From: Paracraurococcus ruber
GTDB lineage: Bacteria > Pseudomonadota > Alphaproteobacteria > Acetobacterales > Acetobacteraceae
NCBI RefSeq assembly: GCF_004353985.1
Contig: NZ_SMOA01000010.1
Coordinates: 1 to 62,746, forward strand
DNA length: 62,746 bases
Direction of reading: 5' to 3'
Positions 44,006-53,619 of the stretch are shown here, piece after piece; within the stretch, counting starts at the first letter, position 1, and each line of letters begins with the position of its first letter. Made by a program: the position numbers and the translations under genes. The notes beneath the pieces are model-generated. The model was not told where the DNA came from. It saw only the letters and a program-made list of their open reading frames with translations, and did no database searches.

Positions 44006-47000
44006 ATGGCGATCAGTCTCACCGGCCTGGCCGGGTCCGTCACCTTCGCGGAGAACACGGTCAACGCCGCGCCGCAGGTGATCGATGGCAGCATTGCCGT
44101 CACCTACACCGGCGCCTCGCGCGCCACCGGCCTCATCATCTCCGGCCTGCTGGCGGAGGACCGCGTCGCCCTGCAGCACCAGGGCGCCGGGGCGGGGCAG
44201 GTCGGGCTGGCAGTCGTAGGCGGCGTCACCTTCGTCAGCCTCGGCGGCGCACTCGTCGGCACCGCCAGCGGCGGCGTCGGCGCCACCTTCACCGTGAACC
44301 TGGGCGCCGGCGTCACCGCCGCGCAACTGGACGCCGTGGTGCAGGCGCTGACCTACGCGAATATCTCGAACGCCCCGGCCGCCACGCGCAGCCTGACCCT
44401 GAGCGTCGTCGATCCCGCGGCTGCCGACTTCAGCCAGGCCGTGACGGTGAGCGTGACGGCGGAGAACGACCCGCCCGCCATCACCTCTCCCGCCACGGCG
44501 ACGGTCGCCGAGACCATTACCGGCATCGCCTATCAGGCGACCGCGGTGGACCCGGATGCGTCGCCCGTCTTCGCCTGGTCGCTCTCCGGCCCCGATGCGG
44601 CGCTGTTCACCATCGACGCGACCGGCGCGGTCCGCTTCCGCACGCCGCCGAATTTCGAGGCGCCGGCCGACGCCTTCGCCGACAATCTCTACAAGATCTC
44701 CGTCACGGTCAGCGATAGCACGGCCACCGATTCCCTGCCCGTGGACATCATTGTCACCGATGTCCGCGAGCTTCCGGCGCTGACCGGCCTGCCGACCGCG
44801 CCGGCCTTCGGGGAGAACACGGTCAACGCGGCGCCGCAACCATTGCTGCCGAATGCCATCCTCGGCGCCGGCGACGGCATGGCCGGCGGGCGGCTGAACA
44901 TCGCGGGGCTGCTGCCGGAGGACCGGATCTCCCTCCTCAACCAGGGCAACGGTGCCGGGCAGGTCGGCTTCGACGGCAGCGCCGTCCGCTTCGGCGGCAC
45001 GGTGATCGGCAGCGCGACAGGCGGCGTCGGGCTGCCCTTCATCCTGTCCTTCAACGACAAGGCGACGCCGGCGGCGGCGCAGGCGGTGCTGCGCGCGCTG
45101 ACCTATGCCGATGTCAGCGACACGCCGGCGCCGACGCGCAGCCTGACGCTGGTGGTGACCGACACGAAGGGCCAGAAGACCGGCGCGCCCGTCACGCCGG
45201 CCTTCGGCACGCCAGTCAGCACCCTTGCGCTGTTCGGGTTCAGCGCGCCGGCGCTGCAGGATATCGACGGCGACGGCAGGCCCGACCTCGTCGCCGGCAA
45301 CAGCGGCGGCGGGGTGACCTACCTTCGCAATACCGGCGCCGGCTTCGCGGCCGTCACGCCCGATCCCTTCGCCGCCGTCAGCGGGCCCTTGAACAGCACG
45401 CCGGCCTTCGGCGACCTCGACGGCGACGGACGGCCGGACCTCGTCCTCGGCAACCGGGACGGGACGCTGGCGGCTTGGCGCAACACGGTCGAGGGCTTCC
45501 GCCTCTTCCCCACCAACCCCTTCGCCACGATCAATGTCGGCGCCAACAGCGTGCCGGCGCTCGGCGACATCGACGGCGATGGCCGGGTCGACCTCGTCCT
45601 CGGCAGGAATGACGGCACGCTGGATGTCTGGCGCAACACCGGCGCGGGCTTCGCCGCCCTCAGTCCCAACCCGCTCGCCGGCATCGATGTCGGCCTCTTC
45701 AGCGCGCCGGCGCTCGGCGATCTCGATGGCGATGGCCGGCTGGACCTGGTCGTCGGCGCCCGGGACGGGTCGCTGGCGGCCTGGCGCAACACCGGCACCA
45801 GCTTCATCCCCTTCACCACGAACCCTGTCGCCGGCATCGGCAATGGCGAGGGCTTCGCCACCGTGGCGCTGGGCGACGTGGATGGGGACGGGCAATCGGA
45901 CCTGCTGGTCGGCAGCCCTTCCGGCGCGACGTCGATCCGGCGTGGCACCGCCGCCCTTCCGACCCTCACCGTCACCGTCACGCCGCAGAACGACCCGCCG
46001 GTCATCACCTCCGGCGCCGCCGCGCCATTCACTGAGAACGACACCGGCATCGCCTACCAGGCCATAGCCACCGACCCGGACGGGACGACGAGCTTCGCCT
46101 GGTCGCTCGGCGGGCCCGATGCGGCGCGTTTCACCATCGACTCCCAGGGTGCCGTCCGCTTCCGGGCGGCGCCGGACTACGAGGCGCCGCAGGACCAGGG
46201 CGGCGACAATGTCTACGACATCACCGTCATCGCGTCGGACGGCGTCGCCACCGGGTCCAAGGCGTTGGCGATCGCGGTCGGGAACCTGCCGGAGGTGCCG
46301 GTCCTGACCGGCTTCGGTCTCTTCGCCGCCTTCGCCGAAGCGGAGGTCAACGCCGCGCCGCGCCTGCTCGACCCCGCCGTGACCTTCACCCGGGGCGATA
46401 CGCTGGCCGGCGCGCGGGTGACCATCGCCGGCCTGCTGCCGGAGGACCGGGTGACGATCCTGCCCGAGGGCAGCGGGCCCGGGCAGATCGGCTTCGACGG
46501 CGCCGCCATCCGCTACGGCGACACGGTGATCGGGAACGCCGCGGGCGGCATCGGCGCGCCCTTCTCTGTGCTGCTGAACGGCGCGGCGACGGCGCCGGCG
46601 GTGAAGGCGCTGCTCGGCCGCCTCGCCTTCGCCGATGCCAGCGACACGCCAACCCTGTTCCGCACCCTGACGCTCGACCTGGTGCAGGCGAATGGCGGCG
46701 CGCTGGGTGGGCCAGGGCGGTTGGCCTTCGGTGCCCTCACCGGCGCCCCCGGCCTCCCGGCGCCGCTGGCCGCCATCAGCCTGCGCACCGCGGGCACGCC
46801 GGCGATCGTGGACCTCGACGCGGATGGCCGCGCGGATTTGGTGGTGGGCGGGCTGAGCGGGACGCTGACCGCCTACCGCAACACCGAGATCGGCTTCCGG
46901 ATCCTGTCCGATGACCTGGTGCCCGGGCTCGGCGACGTCAGGAACAGCGCCCCCGCCTTCGGCGATATCGACGGCGACGGGCTGCCCGACCTGGTAGTGG

Positions 47001-48736
47001 GCTCGAAGACCGGCGACCTCTTGGCCTGGCGCAACACCGGCGCTGGCTATCAGCCCTTCGCCGGCAACCCCTTCGCCACGATCACGACGCCATTCTCCGT
47101 CAAGCCGGCGCTGGCCGACCTCAATGGCGACGGGCTGGCGGACCTGGTGGTCGGCGGCCCGGACGGCAAGCTCGCGGTCTATCGCAACTACGGCCCGGCC
47201 GTCGGCTTCGCCAGCGACTTCGCGCTGGATGCATTGTTCGCTGGGATCGATGCCGGCGACAACAGTGCGCCGGCGCTGGCCGATCTGGACGGCGATGGGC
47301 GGGTTGACCTCGTCATCGGCAATGCCGCGGGCGCGCTCGCCGCCTTCCGCAACACCGGCACCGCCTTCCAGCCTTTCAATCCCGATCCGTTGGTCTCGAT
47401 CAATCAGGCCCGCGCCGTCATCTTCCTCCCGAATGCCACGCCGGCGCTGGGGGACATCGATGGCGACGGCCGGCCGGATCTGGTGATCGGCGCGGGCAAC
47501 GGCCTGGTGTCCGGCTTCCGCAACGCCACCCCGCCGGCGACCAGCATCACCGTCGCCGTCGCGCCGTCCAACGACGCGCCGGTCGGTCCCGTGGCGCAGG
47601 CACTGGCCGCCGCGCCGGCCAACCTGGCGGTCCGAATCACCGCGGCGGACCTCCTCTCCGGCTGGGCCGATCCGGAGGCCGATGCGGTGTCCGTCCTCGG
47701 GCTCGGTCTCGCGCCCGGAAGCAAGGGGAGCCTGGCGCAGCAGGCTGGCGGCTGGCTGTACCAGCCGGAGCGCGGCGACCAGACCGGCGCGAGCTTCCTT
47801 CTGGTGTTGACCGACGGGCAGGCCCAGGCGAGCGGCATTGTCTCACTGGACCTGCTGTCCCCGCGGGCGGTCGCCGACGACTTCGCCGGCGACGGTACCG
47901 GCGATATCCTGTTCCGCGGCCAGGGCGGCGAGGCGGTGCTGTGGCGGATCGATCACGGCGCGCCGGCCGGCGGCGCCCTGCTCGGCACGCCCGGGCGGGA
48001 CTGGCAGGTCGCTGGCACAGGCGATGTCGATGGCGATGGCCGGGCCGACATCCTCTGGCGCGGCAGCGACGGCAGCCTGGCCGTCTGGCGCATGGAGGGC
48101 TTCACGGTGCTGGGGGTCGATCGCCTGCCGCCGGTCGATGCATCCTGGACGGTGGCCGCCCTTGCCGACCTGACCGGCGATGGCCGCGCCGACATCCTCT
48201 GGCGCGCCGCCGATGGCACGGTGGCGGCCTGGCTGCGGGACGGGGCAGCCTTCACCCTGGCGGTGATCGGCAGCGTGGATCCGGCTTGGTCCATCCGCGG
48301 CACCGGCGACATCGACGGCGATGGCCGCGCCGACATCCTGTGGCGGACGCCGCTGACCGACACCGTGCTGGCCTGGCGGATGGACGGGGCGACGTTGCTC
48401 GGCGCCGACGTGCTGGGGCAGGTGGGGCCGGAGTGGACGCTGGCCGGCACGGGCGACCTGAATGGGGATGGCCGCGCCGACCTGCTCTGGCGCAGCCCGC
48501 AGGGCGCGGTGGTGGCCTGGCTGCTGGACGGGCCGGCGGTGACCAGCGCCGGCCTGGTCGGGCAACCCGGCGCGGCTTGGCAGGTGGCGGCGGTCAGCGA
48601 CTATGACGGCGACGCACGCGCCGACATCCTGTTCCGCAGCGATGTCGGGGCGCTGGCGATCTGGCTGATGGACGGCATCGCGGTTCGCAGCGTCGTCTCA
48701 CTGCCGGATCCGGGCGCCTACTGGACGGTGGCGTGA
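44006..48736 (+). CDS. Giant cadherin-like / FG-GAP repeat protein
   Basis: 1576 residues. Three copies of a module with ENTVNAAPQ, LLPEDRISLLNQG and GSATGGVG occur at about 10-150, 265-400 and 770-905. Two cadherin-like domains (about 155-250 and 660-760) each begin with NDPPAIT or NDPPVIT. Three FG-GAP blocks (about 415-655, 925-1180, 1290-1576) repeat GDxDGDGRPDLVxG, which binds calcium. No N-terminal signal peptide is seen, as is usual for type I secreted adhesins, but no secretion genes are near. It is likely a surface or secreted adhesive protein. Start ATG 44006 is the only sensible one. Its high repeat content may disturb assembly. Confidence 0.85.
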   Translation: MAISLTGLAGSVTFAENTVNAAPQVIDGSIAVTYTGASRATGLIISGLLAEDRVALQHQGAGAGQVGLAVVGGVTFVSLGGALVGTASGGVGATFTVNLGAGVTAAQLDAVVQALTYANISNAPAATRSLTLSVVDPAAADFSQAVTVSVTAENDPPAITSPATATVAETITGIAYQATAVDPDASPVFAWSLSGPDAALFTIDATGAVRFRTPPNFEAPADAFADNLYKISVTVSDSTATDSLPVDIIVTDVRELPALTGLPTAPAFGENTVNAAPQPLLPNAILGAGDGMAGGRLNIAGLLPEDRISLLNQGNGAGQVGFDGSAVRFGGTVIGSATGGVGLPFILSFNDKATPAAAQAVLRALTYADVSDTPAPTRSLTLVVTDTKGQKTGAPVTPAFGTPVSTLALFGFSAPALQDIDGDGRPDLVAGNSGGGVTYLRNTGAGFAAVTPDPFAAVSGPLNSTPAFGDLDGDGRPDLVLGNRDGTLAAWRNTVEGFRLFPTNPFATINVGANSVPALGDIDGDGRVDLVLGRNDGTLDVWRNTGAGFAALSPNPLAGIDVGLFSAPALGDLDGDGRLDLVVGARDGSLAAWRNTGTSFIPFTTNPVAGIGNGEGFATVALGDVDGDGQSDLLVGSPSGATSIRRGTAALPTLTVTVTPQNDPPVITSGAAAPFTENDTGIAYQAIATDPDGTTSFAWSLGGPDAARFTIDSQGAVRFRAAPDYEAPQDQGGDNVYDITVIASDGVATGSKALAIAVGNLPEVPVLTGFGLFAAFAEAEVNAAPRLLDPAVTFTRGDTLAGARVTIAGLLPEDRVTILPEGSGPGQIGFDGAAIRYGDTVIGNAAGGIGAPFSVLLNGAATAPAVKALLGRLAFADASDTPTLFRTLTLDLVQANGGALGGPGRLAFGALTGAPGLPAPLAAISLRTAGTPAIVDLDADGRADLVVGGLSGTLTAYRNTEIGFRILSDDLVPGLGDVRNSAPAFGDIDGDGLPDLVVGSKTGDLLAWRNTGAGYQPFAGNPFATITTPFSVKPALADLNGDGLADLVVGGPDGKLAVYRNYGPAVGFASDFALDALFAGIDAGDNSAPALADLDGDGRVDLVIGNAAGALAAFRNTGTAFQPFNPDPLVSINQARAVIFLPNATPALGDIDGDGRPDLVIGAGNGLVSGFRNATPPATSITVAVAPSNDAPVGPVAQALAAAPANLAVRITAADLLSGWADPEADAVSVLGLGLAPGSKGSLAQQAGGWLYQPERGDQTGASFLLVLTDGQAQASGIVSLDLLSPRAVADDFAGDGTGDILFRGQGGEAVLWRIDHGAPAGGALLGTPGRDWQVAGTGDVDGDGRADILWRGSDGSLAVWRMEGFTVLGVDRLPPVDASWTVAALADLTGDGRADILWRAADGTVAAWLRDGAAFTLAVIGSVDPAWSIRGTGDIDGDGRADILWRTPLTDTVLAWRMDGATLLGADVLGQVGPEWTLAGTGDLNGDGRADLLWRSPQGAVVAWLLDGPAVTSAGLVGQPGAAWQVAAVSDYDGDARADILFRSDVGALAIWLMDGIAVRSVVSLPDPGAYWTVA

Positions 48737-48939
48737 CGGCGGCGTGTTCGGCAGCACCGGCGGACCAGCCGAAGGGGGTGGCCGGCACGGGCAGGTATGG
48801 CCGCGGTCCGTCCCGTTGCCCTGGCGCGGCCTTGGAGCGCCTTGCGGAGGGCGGCCGGGTGAGAACCGGCGATCCTCACCCCGCCATAGGGCAGCATTCC
48901 GGTAGCGGCATCTCGCACTCGGTGCGGCGTCTGACACGC

Positions 48940-49327
48940 GATCCTGGCCTGTCCGCCCCGGTGGCGCGGACGCCGGCGACGCTGGCCGCCTTTGCTACCG
49001 AATGGACCGGCTTCGTGGCCTGGTGCCGGGAGCGGGACGTCGCCGCCCTGCCGCCCAACCCGGCGACCGTCGCTGCCTGTCTCGCCGCCACCCAGGCCTG
49101 CGGCACGCTGCGCCGCCGGCTGGCCGCCATCAGCCGCGCCCATCGCATGGCCGGCCAGCCTTCGCCGGGCTCGCACCCGGCGACACGCGACAGCCGCGTC
49201 GGCATCGCTCGCCGGCTGGGGACGCCGCGTCGCCATCTGACGCGACGGTCCCACCGGCGCCCGCGACCGCGCCCTGCTGCTGGGCTTCGCTGCGGCGGAG
49301 CGCCTTGGTCGCAGTCAAGGCGCGTAG
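48940..49327 (+). pseudogene. Tyrosine recombinase remnant, N-terminal half
   Basis: Reads as the SAM-like core-binding domain of a phage-type integrase: TPATLAAFATEWTGFVAWCR and LRRRLAAISRAHRMAGQPSP. The frame shifts after about 49225; in another frame ARDRALLLGFAAAERLGR appears, the start of the catalytic domain, before a TAG at 49325. The Arg-His-Arg-Tyr part is absent. It overlaps the end of the P460 gene by 13 bases. See the related fragment at 60.7 kb. Confidence 0.65.
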
Positions 49328-49845
49328 CGCGTGAAGACGAAGTCGGCCTGGGCCGGCGCGCGGCTGTGGCATGGGAAGCAGGTATTGAGCAGCGCTTCAT
49401 CGCGGTTTGGCCGGCCACCTTCGAACTGGCCGAACCCCCAGCCTCCGGTGCCGGCGTATTTCGTCGAATCCTTCACGCTGAATTGGACGTTGGTGGCGGG
49501 TCCAGCGACGAAGGACTGGGCTTGTCCGAAGGCTGCATTGTTCTCGGCCGACGGCACGTGCCGCCAGGCCAGCCTTGCGATGATCGCCCCATCCGGGAAG
49601 GGCTTCGTGCCCTCCCGGAAGGCCCTCGCCGCGATGTCGTTCCCGAGAATGGCCCGCAGGTCGTCGAGGCCACCCGCCTCATGCGCGACGCTGATCAGGT
49701 GCCAACTGCGATAGCCAGCCGGGAGGGTGACGCCGAAGACCGCCGAGGCATCGTCGTCGGCACCGCCTGCCATGGGCGGCATCAATGCGACGGTGACGCA
49801 GGTTGCCGCTGCGATTGCCAGCCCGCGCGACGATGTCCATGCCAT
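49315..49845 (-). CDS. Cytochrome P460 family protein
   Basis: 176 residues, exported by a signal peptide (GLAIAAATCVTVALMPPMAGG). The heme site is CFPCH (156-160) close to the C-terminus, followed by SRAPAQADFVFTRYAP, typical of the family. P460 cytochromes oxidise hydroxylamine in ammonia oxidisers; many members in other bacteria have no proven role and only bind heme. GYRSWHLISVAHEA is the conserved front. GGGAGG precedes ATG 49845. It is the first of a set of exported redox proteins on the minus strand. Confidence 0.82.
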   Translation of the reverse strand: MAWTSSRGLAIAAATCVTVALMPPMAGGADDDASAVFGVTLPAGYRSWHLISVAHEAGGLDDLRAILGNDIAARAFREGTKPFPDGAIIARLAWRHVPSAENNAAFGQAQSFVAGPATNVQFSVKDSTKYAGTGGWGFGQFEGGRPNRDEALLNTCFPCHSRAPAQADFVFTRYAP

Positions 49846-49973
49846 TCAGCGGCCCTCCCATTCGCTGGCGCAGCCCGACCTGTCGACTCCCACGGATCCT
49901 GGCTTGGTGCGCGTTCTTCGCTTCGGCCACGATCCACATCATGCCGGGCTTCGCGCCCAGCGCTGCCCGGTCA

Positions 49974-50960
49974 TCAGGGATTCCGGTTCCGAAACGCCAC
50001 CGCATACACGGCGGCGCGGGCGGCAAAGAACGGATCGCTCCCAGGCTCCAGGCCAGGGAGCGCCTTGCCCGGCAGAAAGCCAAGCGGCTTCTCGGCCTCG
50101 GCGGAATTCGCCACCGCCGATGTCACCAGGATCTGCCCGAGGTCGACGACCCGGCGGCTGTCGGGCCAGGCAATGGTGGCGTTGTCGGTGCGGTCGCCGG
50201 GTTCTGCCACCTGGACCTGCAGGCGGAACGCCACCGGGCCGCGGGCCAGCCGATCATGCATCTCCTCGAACAGGGCATTCGGCGGGCTTGCGGCGGCATC
50301 TTCGGGTCTGCGGGTAAGCTCGCCAGCTTCCGGCACGATGCGCCAGCGGACGTCATGCGTCTCGCCGGCCGCATTGGTCATGCGGTAGGCATGAATGGCG
50401 AAGTAGCTTGCGGTGCCGAACCCCTGCGGCATCGGTTTCAGCAGGGCCAGGAAGCGCTGCGTCTCCGGATGGGCCGCGACAAACCGCTGGATCGCCGTGG
50501 GCGAGGCACTGCCGGGCGGACTGGCCTGCAGCGCTTCGTTGAAGGTGATGAACTCCTCCGGTGTTGCCGTCACGAACACCGGCACGTTGATGCACATGAG
50601 GTCGGTGGAACTGCCATCCGGCAGCAGGAAGGTCATGGCCATGCCGTGGACCGGCTCGTCCCGGTCAGGAACGGCCGGGAACCCGCCGCTGTCGGAGAAG
50701 CGGATCACCATCGGAACCGCGGCACCCTGCAGGTGCGGCGCCGTGCTGAGCCCGGCGGCGTCCGGGCCGGCGGTGAAGGTGCCGCGGAACACCTCTCCCT
50801 TCACATGGTTGACACGCCGGCCCGGCGGCAATGCCGGGTTGTTGCGCGACATCACGTCGAAGAGCCGCTGCCCAAGCTGGGCGTTGTCCTGGGCGTCCGC
50901 CGGCCAACCACCCGCGCTGGCCGCCATCAGCAAGGCCAAGGCAAGACTGCGACCTATCAT
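49974..50960 (-). CDS. Catalase-related peroxidase, SrpA-like
   Basis: 328 residues with a signal peptide (MIGRSLALALLMAASAGG, ending in ADAQ). The catalase core is present but short, as in SrpA: distal His52 (RRVNHVKGEVFRGTF) and proximal Arg315-x3-Tyr319 (ARAAVYAVAF). Such mini-catalases act as peroxidases in the periplasm rather than as full catalases. FSDSGGFPAVPDRDEPVHGMA is well conserved. GGAG precedes ATG 50960. It sits 128 bases from the P460 gene; together they may detoxify or use reactive species. Confidence 0.85.
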   Translation of the reverse strand: MIGRSLALALLMAASAGGWPADAQDNAQLGQRLFDVMSRNNPALPPGRRVNHVKGEVFRGTFTAGPDAAGLSTAPHLQGAAVPMVIRFSDSGGFPAVPDRDEPVHGMAMTFLLPDGSSTDLMCINVPVFVTATPEEFITFNEALQASPPGSASPTAIQRFVAAHPETQRFLALLKPMPQGFGTASYFAIHAYRMTNAAGETHDVRWRIVPEAGELTRRPEDAAASPPNALFEEMHDRLARGPVAFRLQVQVAEPGDRTDNATIAWPDSRRVVDLGQILVTSAVANSAEAEKPLGFLPGKALPGLEPGSDPFFAARAAVYAVAFRNRNP

Positions 50961-51117
50961 CGTGCTGCTCCGAAGGTTGTACGGTGCGTTCGGCCTGTGG
51001 GGTGGACAGCGTGCCAGCCGCGTCCACGCTGCCTGCGGTATCGGCACCCGGGCGGCCGCCGGTGGCCGTTGAAGCATCCAGGGCCGCTTCGCCGGGACTT
51101 GCCAGGGCGAAGGCCGC

Positions 51118-51558
51118 TCAAGCGGAGTTCGAGAAGGCGACCGGCTTGCGAGTCACCCCGCGCGACCATGCGAAGCCGATCACGGCCCCCTTGGCGAAGG
51201 GCAAAAGACCCAGTGTGGAGAAGGCAAAGAGCGGAAGCGCGATGGCCATCTCGACGCCCATCGGCATGGACCAGGCCCGGTCGACAGCGAGCAGGACCGG
51301 CACCATCAGGTGCAGCACCAGGAACATCGTCACGTAGGGTGCAAAATCGTCGGAGGGGTACTGCTCATTGTCGTTGGCGCATACCGGGCAAGTGGGGATC
51401 ACCGCGAGATAACCGCGGAACAGCCTTCCCTCCCCACAGGCCGGGCAGGCCCGCGACCCGCCACGACGCAGCCCGAGCCAGAGATTCGGCGCGGATCGCC
51501 TGGCAAGCTGCGCATCCGTGGCTGTTGCGGCGCCTTCAGGCGTTGCAGCTGCCGGCAT
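51118..51558 (-). CDS. DUF983 membrane protein
   Basis: 146 residues. A rubredoxin-like zinc knuckle with CPACGEGRLFRGYLAV and CPVCAND is followed by two membrane helices (YVTMFLVLHLMVPVLLAV and MAIALPLFAFSTLGLLPFA). This is the DUF983 layout, common in alphaproteobacteria and often beside cytochrome oxidase genes. The start ATG 51558 follows AGGAGG at nine bases; the frame could extend to 51624. Function unknown. Confidence 0.82.
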   Translation of the reverse strand: MPAAATPEGAATATDAQLARRSAPNLWLGLRRGGSRACPACGEGRLFRGYLAVIPTCPVCANDNEQYPSDDFAPYVTMFLVLHLMVPVLLAVDRAWSMPMGVEMAIALPLFAFSTLGLLPFAKGAVIGFAWSRGVTRKPVAFSNSA

Positions 51559-51760
51559 GGCGGCATCCCTCCTCATATCGGCCGACCCGGGCCCGGCCTC
51601 CACATCATCCAGCTTCCCGTCCATCCGGCGCGTCTGCCTGCATCGCCGAAACCCACGGGCCTGCCTGCCAGGTCATGGGGCCGCGCCGAAACCTGCTGGA
51701 GAGCGATCCCGCGCGACGGCATCACCAACCTCCCGACGGTGCCGATGGCGTCGAGGTTCG

Positions 51761-52321
51761 TCATGGCGTGCGGGGCGGGCTCTGGCGGGCGTTGTGGATC
51801 ACACTGAATTCCTTGTCCGGAACGAAGCCGTCCCGATTCGGCATCCGGATCGAAGGCAGCGTCGAGCGGCTCAGGGTTGCGTCACCCGGCACGATCCCGT
51901 TGAGGCTCAGGATGTAGGCAACGACAGCATAGGTATCGTCATCGCTGAGCGTCTGCGGCGCCGGGTACGGCATCGCGCGCCGCACATAGTCGAAGAGGCT
52001 CGTGGCATAGGGCCAGAAGCTGCCGACCGTCTTGACGGGCTGTGCCGAGCCGAGACTGCCCTGTCCGCCGACCAGGCGGTCGGCGATGCCACCCTGGCCC
52101 CGATCCCCGTGGCAGGCGGCGCAGGTCTCCTCGAACACCTGAAGGCCCCGGGCAACACTGCCGCTGCCGGGTGGCAGCCCCGTGCCGTCCGGCGGGATGT
52201 CGATGTCCCACAACGCGATCTCGTCCTGGCTGGCTGGCCGGCCGAACTCGGCGGCAGTCGCGGCCAGGCCGCCGGCGAGCGCCGCCAGCAGACCGAGCAC
52301 GCCGGGCCTAGGCCAGGACAT
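51761..52321 (-). CDS. Cytochrome c, SoxD/SorB-like
   Basis: 186 residues. A signal peptide (GVLGLLAALAGGLAATAA) exports it. One heme c is bound at CAACH (67-71), and Met in RRAMPYPAPQ is the likely second ligand. The pattern SVARGLQVFEETCAACHG and the ending DDDTYAVVAYILSLNGIVP fit the c-type cytochrome that takes electrons from sulfite dehydrogenase. Its start overlaps the end of the molybdoprotein gene by 14 bases, so the two are translated together. Confidence 0.86.
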   Translation of the reverse strand: MSWPRPGVLGLLAALAGGLAATAAEFGRPASQDEIALWDIDIPPDGTGLPPGSGSVARGLQVFEETCAACHGDRGQGGIADRLVGGQGSLGSAQPVKTVGSFWPYATSLFDYVRRAMPYPAPQTLSDDDTYAVVAYILSLNGIVPGDATLSRSTLPSIRMPNRDGFVPDKEFSVIHNARQSPPRTP

Positions 52322-53570
52322 TGCGCACCCTCCCTTCGGCATCCACCGCCCAGGTTTGCTGGGCATTGTAGTGGAACAGGGCATTCGTTCCGGTCTGCGC
52401 GATGAAGCGTGCCCGGTCGGGCTGCAGGTTGCCTTTCTCGTCGGTCGCGCGGCTGACGAGCCTGGCCGGGGTGCCGTCCCACACCCAGTCCGCCTGGAAG
52501 CGCGCCTGTGCCTTGGGCAGTGCTGGCCCGGCAATCGCCGCGTCCCGCCAGGTGCGGGCGCCATCGGTGCTGACCTCGACGCGGGTGATGCGGCCGTGGC
52601 CGCTCCAGGCGAGGCCGGTGACACGGTTGAAGCCGGGACGGATCTGCATCATGCCGGACGGCGCCGTGATGACCGAGTTCACCTCCTGTCGCAGCTGGAA
52701 CTGCCGGGCCGAGCCGTCGGCCTGGAGCTGCGTGTAGCGCGCGGTCTCCCACCGCGTCATGAAGGGCCGGTCGCCGAATTTCAGCCGCCGCAGCCACTTG
52801 ATGTTCAGGTTGCCCTCGAGGCCGGGCAGGAAGAGCCGCAGCGGAAAGCCATGCGCCGGCCGCAGCGGCTCACCGTTCTGGCCATGGGCCAACATGCCTT
52901 CAGCGATGATCTCGTCGGTGAGCGGGATGCTGCGGGCCACCGCCGCGCCGTCGCCGCCCTCGGCCAGCATCCAGGTGGCGGCAGGGTCGGCGCCGACAAG
53001 GTCGAGCACATAGGCGAGCGGCACGCCGGTCCACTCGCTGGTGCTGACCAGCCCATGGGTATTCTGCACCGTCACGTCCGGCGGGGCCGTCTTCCAGTTC
53101 TCCCAGCCATTGCCGGTGCATTCCAGGAAGGCGATGCGCGAGGTGGTGGGCATGGCGCGGATATCGTCCATGGTGAAGACGCGCTCACGCGTTGCCATGC
53201 CATGGACCAGCAGCCGGTGCAGGGCGGGATCGATGTCAGGCACGCCGGCATGGCTGCGCTCGTAATGCAGGTCGGCGGGCGTGATCGTTCCGACGAGCTG
53301 GCCAAGCGGCGTCTTCGAGTTGATTGCCTCGCCCGGGTCCACGGGACGTCGGCCGGGTGTCGATTCCGGGATCCGCCCGAGATGCACGTACCCGGAGCGC
53401 TCGCTGGTCGCGGAGAGCGGCGCGCCGGGGCCGCGCGGTGGAACCTCGGCCAGGGTATCGGCGGCAGCAGGCGCGGCCATGGTGGCGCCTGCCATGCCGG
53501 CAAGCATGCGGCGGCGTGACGGCCGAGTGCGCGTCGGCGCAGATCCAGCCCCCGCGGCGGTCGGCGTCAT
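52308..53570 (-). CDS. Sulfite dehydrogenase (SoxC-like molybdoenzyme)
   Basis: 420 residues. A twin-arginine signal (RRRMLAG at 19-25) exports the folded protein. The sulfite oxidase-type molybdopterin domain is present, with the molybdenum ligand Cys151 in FLECTGNGW, and the Mo-co dimerisation domain follows (TGLAWSGHGRITRVEVSTDG). This layout is that of SoxC and SorA: oxidation of sulfite, or of sulfur bound to SoxYZ, with electrons passing to a cytochrome c, here encoded next. No soxXYZAB is in the window, so a stand-alone sulfite dehydrogenase is more likely than a full Sox system. An alternative start is ATG 53636. Confidence 0.85.
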   Translation of the reverse strand: MTPTAAGAGSAPTRTRPSRRRMLAGMAGATMAAPAAADTLAEVPPRGPGAPLSATSERSGYVHLGRIPESTPGRRPVDPGEAINSKTPLGQLVGTITPADLHYERSHAGVPDIDPALHRLLVHGMATRERVFTMDDIRAMPTTSRIAFLECTGNGWENWKTAPPDVTVQNTHGLVSTSEWTGVPLAYVLDLVGADPAATWMLAEGGDGAAVARSIPLTDEIIAEGMLAHGQNGEPLRPAHGFPLRLFLPGLEGNLNIKWLRRLKFGDRPFMTRWETARYTQLQADGSARQFQLRQEVNSVITAPSGMMQIRPGFNRVTGLAWSGHGRITRVEVSTDGARTWRDAAIAGPALPKAQARFQADWVWDGTPARLVSRATDEKGNLQPDRARFIAQTGTNALFHYNAQQTWAVDAEGRVRNVLA

Positions 53571-53619
53571 GCTGCGGGTTACCTGGCCGGCTGGCGGCAA
53601 ACGGGGCATGGGCGGCCGC

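Noticed and set aside
51118-51624. Longer start for the DUF983 gene
   Set aside because: ATG 51558 has AGGAGG at good spacing, while the upstream starts have none.
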